Shown piece by piece: positions 7,584 to 10,536 of a stretch of 10,536 bases of DNA; the first letter of the stretch is position 1; each line of letters begins with the position of its first letter. The position numbers and the translations under genes were made by a program. The DNA is from JBHENC01 sp051000345 (lineage in GTDB: Bacteria > Acidobacteriota > Blastocatellia > Pyrinomonadales > Pyrinomonadaceae): the NCBI GenBank assembly GCA_051000345.1, contig JBPCOJ010000080.1, positions 1-10,536 of the forward strand, read 5' to 3'. The notes below the pieces were generated by a model, which searched no databases, was not told where the DNA came from, and was given only the letters and a program-made list of their open reading frames with translations.

Positions 7584-7586
7584 GTT

Positions 7587-8258
7587 TCACACTGCGCCGT
7601 CGAGTTTGCGCCGTAGTTCGATGCGCCCGCGCGATAATCTGGATTTGACAGTGCCGACGCTGATCGAAAGCGCGTGGGCGCAATCTTCGTAGCTCAAGCC
7701 TTCCACGTCGCGCAGTATGACGACTTCGCGGTGCGTGTCCTTGAGCGCGCGTAAGGCTTTGCGCAGCGCCGCTTCGCGTTCATTGAAAAGCGTTTGTTGC
7801 TCCGGGTCAATTGCATCCTTCGCGGAAAGATTTGCGCCGAAGCTTTCATCCGTTTGATTATTCAAGGGCGCGTCAAGCGAAACTGTTCGTTCACGGCGGC
7901 GTCTGCGCCACCAGCGCCAGCGATTGCGCGCTTGATTAAGAGCGATGCGATACAGCCACGTTCGCAAATCCGCGTCGCCGCGAAATTGCGCCACGGCTTG
8001 AAAGGCGCGTAGAAAGGTTTCCTGTGTTAAATCGCGGGCTTCTTCAGGGTCTTCCGTCAAGCGAAAAAGCAGCGCGTAAACTTCGCCGGAACGCTCCGTT
8101 ACGAGCCTGTCAAAGGCCGCCGCTTCGCCCGCGCGTAATCTGTCAATGAACTGTGCTTCGGCGTTGTGGTAACGCGCGTCGTCGTTGGTCGCCGCAAAGT
8201 CTGCAACCCCGTTTACTTGTGCCCGCGCGCGGAGGGCGATTGGCTCTCCGAAGCTCAC
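7587..8258 (-). CDS. ECF-type RNA polymerase sigma factor (sigma70 family, RpoE-like)
   Basis: Alternative sigma factor that would redirect RNA polymerase to stress promoters. Region 2 covers about residues 47-116: FDRLVTERSGEVYALLFRLTEDPEEARDLTQETFLRAF then FRGDADLRTWLYRIALNQARNRWR. Region 4 covers about 165-218 with a helix-turn-helix: LRDVEGLSYEDCAHALSISVGTVKSRLSRGRIELRRKL. No region 1 or 3 is seen, as expected for ECF. A very basic stretch (RWRWWRRRRRER, 113-124) begins the linker. The start is GTG at 8258, with AGGGGGA about 5-7 nt upstream; the first 30 or so residues are poorly conserved, so a slightly later start is possible. Length is 223. The next gene on this strand is the likely anti-sigma factor. 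An ECF-type promoter upstream suggests positive autoregulation. Confidence 0.92.
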   Translation of the reverse strand: MSFGEPIALRARAQVNGVADFAATNDDARYHNAEAQFIDRLRAGEAAAFDRLVTERSGEVYALLFRLTEDPEEARDLTQETFLRAFQAVAQFRGDADLRTWLYRIALNQARNRWRWWRRRRRERTVSLDAPLNNQTDESFGANLSAKDAIDPEQQTLFNEREAALRKALRALKDTHREVVILRDVEGLSYEDCAHALSISVGTVKSRLSRGRIELRRKLDGAV

Positions 8259-8293
8259 CGTGTTCCCCCTGCGGCGGGAAGCTTTCCGTCAAA

Positions 8294-8339
8294 GAACAAG
8301 CGCTTCCCACAGACTCGCATCCTTAGACACCGCTTGTTC
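8294..8339. promoter_or_regulatory. Perfect 9-bp interrupted palindrome across the sigma promoter
   Basis: GAACAAGCG (8294-8302) is exactly mirrored by CGCTTGTTC (8331-8339), 28 bp apart. One arm lies in the spacer of the proposed ECF promoter, the other just after the predicted start of transcription, with the -10 box between them. This is the layout of an operator, but no regulator can be named and chance is not excluded. Confidence 0.35.
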
Positions 8340-8351
8340 CGATTTTGTTCC
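8323..8351 (-). promoter_or_regulatory. Candidate ECF (sigmaE-type) promoter of the sigma gene
   Basis: Minus-strand GGAACAA (8351-8345), 16 nt, then GTCTAA (8328-8323). This closely follows the GGAAC...TCTAA pattern known for ECF promoters such as those of E. coli sigmaE. It would yield a leader of about 55-60 nt before the GTG at 8258 and suggests that the sigma factor drives its own gene. A second GGAAC at 8340-8336 has wrong spacing for the same -10. Confidence 0.55.
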
Positions 8352-8573
8352 CGAAAATTTTTCACGGCTTTTATCCGAACCTTAATGCGCCCGAACGCCT
8401 GTTGCTGCGCAGTCGCTTTTGAAATCCTTCATTGGCGTTATCTTACTTTAGACTTTGAAATTGCCGGTAGTGATTTGCGTCGGATTTGTCTTTCCTGTTT
8501 GTCACGCGGCAATCAAAGAGTTCCCGTGCTCCCGTGCATTACAAATCCGCTTGAACAGGCGTTTTACCTACGC

Positions 8574-8603
8574 TTGACAAGCTCTTGAAATCATCGCTAG
8601 AGT
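8574..8603 (+). promoter_or_regulatory. Candidate sigma70 promoter of the TPR gene
   Basis: TTGACA (8574-8579) is followed after 18 nt by TAGAGT (8598-8603). The -35 is a perfect consensus and the -10 matches at four of six positions. Transcription would begin near 8610, leaving a leader of about 70 nt. Confidence 0.5.
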
Positions 8604-8680
8604 GAATTTTTCCGAAGTGTCAATATATCCACGTAAAGAACGCATGACATTGCTTGTCGATGCGCAAAAGGAAAACTTAA

Positions 8681-9502
8681 ATGGCAAGATACCAGAGAAA
8701 ACGCGCGCGCGAATTAAAGCATGACCGTTTCCGCGATACGACCTTGACCTTCCTTGACCGGCTCGGCGACCAACTCGCAGGCAAAGGCCGCGCGATTCTC
8801 TACGGCATCGTCGGCCTTATCGCGCTCGCCATTCTCTTCAGTTTGTTCACTTCGTACCGCGAGCGTAAAGCAAACGAAGCACGCCGCGCGCTCGGACGCG
8901 CCATCGAAATCGCCGGAGCGCCCGTCGGCGCAGACGCCGCTGCAGCCTCTGCAAATCCCACAGGCCTGAGCTTTCCTTCGGAACGCGAGCGCGCGCAAAA
9001 GGCCGTCGAAGAATTCCAGAAGGTGGCGAACACTTATCCCGACCCGTACCGCGAAAACGCGCGCTACTTTGCCGCCAATAATCTGCTCGCGCTGGATCGC
9101 AATAAAGGCATCAATGAGTTGCAAGCCTTAACGAAAAGCGGCGACACGGAAATCAGCGCGCTCGCCAAATTCGCGCTCGCGCAAGCCTACGAAGCCGACG
9201 CCAAATACAACGAAGCCGCCATGCTCTACGGTGAACTAGCCAAAGCCACCAACGCTTCCATCCCCGCCGACACAGCCAACTTGCGCCTTGCTTTTGTCTA
9301 CGAAAAACTCGATAAGAAAAAAGACGCGGCAGACATTCTCTTCAACATCGTCAACAACTCGCGCAAAGCCAAAGGCACGGACGGCAAACCCGCCGCGCAA
9401 ACATCCGCCGCCCGCGAAGCCGAACAAAAACTCGAAACACTCGACCCGGCGCGCGCCGCCCAACTTCCGCCCGCGCCCGCCGCCAGCAACTTCGGTTTCT
9501 AA
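8681..9502 (+). CDS. Membrane-anchored tetratricopeptide-repeat protein (YfgM/TPR_21-like)
   Basis: Predicted single-pass inner-membrane protein with a periplasmic TPR domain, likely a scaffold or chaperone-type adaptor; the partner is unknown. A very basic cytoplasmic N-terminus (1-36) precedes a membrane helix at about 37-57 (RAILYGIVGLIALAILFSLF). Helical repeats follow: RAQKAVEEFQKVANTYPDPYRENARYFAANNLLALD-type unit at about 104-139, then about 159-190 (ALAKFALAQAYEADAKYNEAAMLYGELAK) and 197-228. The tail is Ala/Pro-rich, ending PPAPAASNFGF. The layout resembles the YfgM family, in which the N-terminal helix anchors TPRs in the periplasm. The ATG at 8681 has AAGGA 8 nt upstream. The last 10 codons and stop form one copy of a 32-bp direct repeat. 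Length is 273. Confidence 0.85.
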   Translation: MARYQRKRARELKHDRFRDTTLTFLDRLGDQLAGKGRAILYGIVGLIALAILFSLFTSYRERKANEARRALGRAIEIAGAPVGADAAAASANPTGLSFPSERERAQKAVEEFQKVANTYPDPYRENARYFAANNLLALDRNKGINELQALTKSGDTEISALAKFALAQAYEADAKYNEAAMLYGELAKATNASIPADTANLRLAFVYEKLDKKKDAADILFNIVNNSRKAKGTDGKPAAQTSAAREAEQKLETLDPARAAQLPPAPAASNFGF

Positions 9503-9503
9503 A
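9472..9503 (+). repeat. 32-bp direct repeat, left copy (3' end of TPR gene)
   Basis: Perfectly identical to 10133-10164. It covers the final codons and stop of the TPR gene plus two bases. Together the two copies bracket the DUF4258/YgiT-like gene pair, as attL and attR would bracket an integrated cassette. Confidence 0.9.
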
Positions 9504-9575
9504 CGCAGATGTCGTATCTCTGATGTTCGACAGCTTCCTTTAATTTGGCGTGGCAAGTGCGCGGCTGAAGCGTAG

Positions 9576-9581
9576 TATAAT
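9576..9581 (+). promoter_or_regulatory. TATAAT box close to the DUF4258 start, possibly leaderless mRNA
   Basis: A perfect TATAAT ends 9 nt before the ATG at 9591. Transcription would start at about 9588-9590, at or just before the start codon. No good -35 box (best TGGCAA at 9551-9556, 19-nt spacing) and no Shine-Dalgarno are visible. Confidence 0.45.
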
Positions 9582-9590
9582 TTTACGTTG

Positions 9591-9908
9591 ATGATTGATG
9601 AGATTCGCGCCAAAATCGCCGCCGGACTTTTCGAGTTTTCCAGACACGCGGTTGACCAAAGCCTTTTACGTCGCATTAGCGTTCGAGAGTTGCGCGAAGC
9701 AGTTGACGCAGGCGAAATCATCGAAGATTATCCAAACGACAAATATCGCCCGAGTTGTTTGATTTTCGGCTTGACGACAGCAGATAGGCCTTTGCACGTT
9801 CAGTGCAGTTATCCGTCGCGCCCGCTGCTGAAAATTATTACGCTTTACGAGCCGGACGCTGATTTGTGGATTTATTTCAAAGCGAGGAAACCGCCAGATG
9901 CAAGCTGA
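9591..9908 (+). CDS. DUF4258 protein, putative toxin of a two-gene module
   Basis: A small protein of 105 residues matching the DUF4258 pattern: FSRHAVDQSLLRRISVRELREAVDAGEIIEDYPNDKYRPSCLIFG, then DRPLHVQCSYPSRPLLKIITLYEPD. The FSRHA histidine, the EIIEDYP segment and the CLIFG and HV strands are the features I recognise. DUF4258 genes are commonly found next to YgiT-type zinc-finger antitoxins and are thought to be RelE/MqsR-like toxins, but I know of no well-established activity. The ATG at 9591 is preceded by an in-frame TTG at 9588. The stop overlaps the next gene by 11 bp, so the two are translationally coupled. The pair lies between 32-bp direct repeats. Toxin function is inference from the family and the context. 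Confidence 0.82.
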   Translation: MIDEIRAKIAAGLFEFSRHAVDQSLLRRISVRELREAVDAGEIIEDYPNDKYRPSCLIFGLTTADRPLHVQCSYPSRPLLKIITLYEPDADLWIYFKARKPPDAS

Positions 9909-10125
9909 AATGTGGAACGAAACAATGCGAGAAACTAAAGTAACTTACACGCTCTTAATGGACGGCAAATTTTTTATTATCGAGAATGTTCCGGCGCGAG
10001 TGTGCGTTGAAACCGGCGAACAGTTTTTCTCGCCGGAAACAGTCGAGCAATTACAGCAAACAATGTGGGGACGCGAGAAGCCCAAGAAAACCATTGAAAC
10101 GCCCGTTTATGAGTTTGCCGCTTAA
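9898..10125 (+). CDS. YgiT/MqsA-type antitoxin-like protein with degenerate zinc site
   Basis: A 75-residue protein with the core of the YgiT-type family: MRETKVTYTLLMDGKFFIIENVPARVC then ETGEQFFSPETVEQLQQ and a terminal ETPVYEFA. It would be the antitoxin partner of the DUF4258 gene, whose end it overlaps by 11 bp (ATG at 9898 inside the last codons). Family members usually begin M-x-C-x-x-C; here the residues at 3 and 6 are Ala and Trp (MQAEMWNETM). In the second motif the usual CxxCGE reads CVETGE, a variant I believe is common in the DUF4258-linked subgroup. Thus one cysteine (about position 36) remains and zinc binding is doubtful. No C-terminal DNA-binding domain is present. An alternative start at ATG 9910 or 9925 would drop the degenerate part. 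Confidence 0.75.
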   Translation: MQAEMWNETMRETKVTYTLLMDGKFFIIENVPARVCVETGEQFFSPETVEQLQQTMWGREKPKKTIETPVYEFAA

Positions 10126-10132
10126 CCCGTCG

Positions 10133-10164
10133 CGCGCCCGCCGCCAGCAACTTCGGTTTCTAAA
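10133..10164 (+). repeat. 32-bp direct repeat, right copy
   Basis: Exact copy of 9472-9503, starting 7 bp after the antitoxin-like stop codon. Here the sequence is out of gene context and encodes nothing evident. Weaker similarity continues outside: 10174-10198 matches 9517-9541 at 19 of 25 positions after a 4-nt offset. Confidence 0.9.
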
Positions 10165-10259
10165 AATTATTGCTCTCCTATGTTCGGCTGCTGCCTGTGT
10201 CGTAGCCAAAAGGTAAAGTACAGTTGATTTTAGCAATTTAGATTTTGAGGCTCGCGGCT

Positions 10260-10418
10260 ATGTCTTCTCAACTGAATACATATTTATCCACAGAAGAATA
10301 TCTGACTATCGAACGCAAAGCAGAACGCAAGAGCGAGTATTTCGCGGGCGAAATGTTTGCGCTGGCTGGCACTACAAAGCGGCATAATATAATTACGGGA
10401 AACATAGTTAGAACCTAA
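10260..10418 (+). pseudogene. Uma2-family protein, N-terminal fragment cut by an IS
   Basis: Uma2 proteins have a PD-(D/E)XK nuclease-like fold and a length near 180-200 residues. This frame begins at ATG 10260 (GAGG 9 nt upstream) and reads YLSTEEYLTIERKAERKSEY, then FAGEMFALAGTTKRHNIITGNIV, a clear family N-terminus. It stops at TAA 10416-10418 after 52 residues, before the catalytic core. The break coincides with the start of IS-like sequence, so the last one or two residues (RT) and the stop are probably IS-derived. A non-functional remnant, unless the rest lies beyond the IS. Confidence 0.7.
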
Positions 10419-10438
10419 TGTGTGACTCTTTTTAAGAA

Positions 10439-10512
10439 TCCATTGAACTGAAACCTCTGTAGAATGGCTGGTGACAAAACCTAGCTTATCCGCAAAGGAG
10501 CAGTTCAATGGA
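10439..10512 (+). promoter_or_regulatory. Perfect 12-bp inverted repeat enclosing the transposase start codon
   Basis: TCCATTGAACTG (10439-10450) pairs with CAGTTCAATGGA (10501-10512), 50 nt apart. The right arm contains the ATG at 10508 and lies next to AAAGGAG (10494-10500). In RNA read from outside, the stem would hide the start codon. TAGAAT at 10460-10465 could be a -10 for an internal promoter whose transcript lacks the left arm. Confidence 0.55.
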
Positions 10513-10536
10513 CAGAGACACTTTTATCATTACTGT
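10508..10536 (+). CDS. Transposase N-terminus, partial
   Basis: Only nine whole codons are visible: MDRDTFIIT. The start is supported by AAAGGAG 7 nt upstream. A beginning of the type DxFIITV is reminiscent of IS982-family transposases, but so few residues cannot settle the family. Its position just inside the proposed IS end, with the start codon in a hairpin arm, fits a transposase gene. The frame is open to the window edge. Confidence 0.45.

Larger units (their letters stand above)
8259..8680. other. Divergent intergenic region between sigma and TPR genes
   Basis: This 422-bp interval carries the sigma promoter on the left and the TPR promoter on the right. The middle (about 8360-8570) shows no gene I can support; the short open frames across it have no recognisable motif. 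Confidence 0.6.
10413..10536 (+). mobile_element. 5' end of an insertion sequence (IS982-like?), runs off the window
   Basis: An AT-rich segment interrupts the Uma2 gene and leads directly into a transposase-like start with its own ribosome binding site. The left boundary is estimated from where Uma2 similarity ends (about 10410-10415). The right end, terminal repeats and target duplication are outside the window. The family guess rests only on the first residues of the encoded protein. Confidence 0.5.

Noticed and set aside
8166..8588. Plus-strand frame of 140 codons across the sigma promoter region
   Set aside because: Overlaps the antisense of the sigma gene and the divergent promoters, with Cys/Arg-rich low-quality sequence and no family resemblance.
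9986..10216. Alternative plus-strand frame running through the right 32-bp repeat
   Set aside because: Out of frame with the clear YgiT-like gene and without motif support.
10284..10508. Minus-strand frame of 74 codons at the right end
   Set aside because: Antisense to the Uma2 fragment and the IS leader, and it crosses the IS junction.
1..10536. CRISPR array, tRNA or rRNA genes
   Set aside because: No regularly spaced repeats of CRISPR type and no cloverleaf or rRNA-like segment seen by eye. The only tandem repeat is the three 12-bp units.

Overview
The window looks like chromosomal DNA from a free-living Gram-negative-type bacterium of moderate to fairly high G+C. Codon use is rich in GCG and CGC. 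The gene set fits an Acidobacteriota-like genome (for example Blastocatellia/Pyrinomonadaceae): a glycine cleavage operon with split GcvP, an ECF sigma/zinc anti-sigma pair, a TPR membrane protein, a DUF4258/YgiT-type module and an Uma2-type gene. That placement is inference from style and gene content, not from a marker gene.

Layout. (1) 49-726 (+) is an AT-rich orphan gene for a two-helix membrane protein with a long coiled coil. It is compositionally unlike the rest and probably acquired. (2) 6174 down to 816 (-) is a glycine cleavage operon read gcvT - gcvH - gcvPA - gcvPB, followed 29 bp later by a class I SAM methyltransferase. A sigma70-like promoter lies upstream of gcvT, and gcvT and gcvPA both appear to start with TTG. 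(3) 8258 down to 6410 (-) is an ECF sigma factor and, 361 bp further, its probable zinc-finger membrane anti-sigma factor. The gap holds a 73-bp imperfect hairpin and a 259-bp segment bounded by 29-bp inverted repeats (25/29 matches), which resembles a MITE or other small non-autonomous element. A good ECF-type promoter precedes the sigma gene, which suggests autoregulation. (4) 8681-9502 (+) is a membrane-anchored TPR protein transcribed divergently from the sigma gene. (5) 9504-10132 (+) holds a two-gene DUF4258 / YgiT-like antitoxin module between two perfect 32-bp direct repeats. The left repeat is the 3' end of the TPR gene including its stop codon; the right repeat is an orphan copy. (6) 10260-10536 (+) is the N-terminus of an Uma2-family gene, cut off by the start of an insertion sequence. 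The first codons of the transposase are visible, and its start codon lies in one arm of a perfect 12-bp inverted repeat.

How it works together. The gcv genes encode T, H and both P subunits of the glycine cleavage system; L protein is not here. The ECF pair would sense an envelope or other stress and control a regulon that cannot be read from this window. The stretch from 9472 to the right edge is an accessory zone with a small putative toxin-antitoxin cassette, a broken gene and an IS. The most interesting structures are the 32-bp repeats around the DUF4258 cassette and the inverted-repeat element between the sigma and anti-sigma genes.
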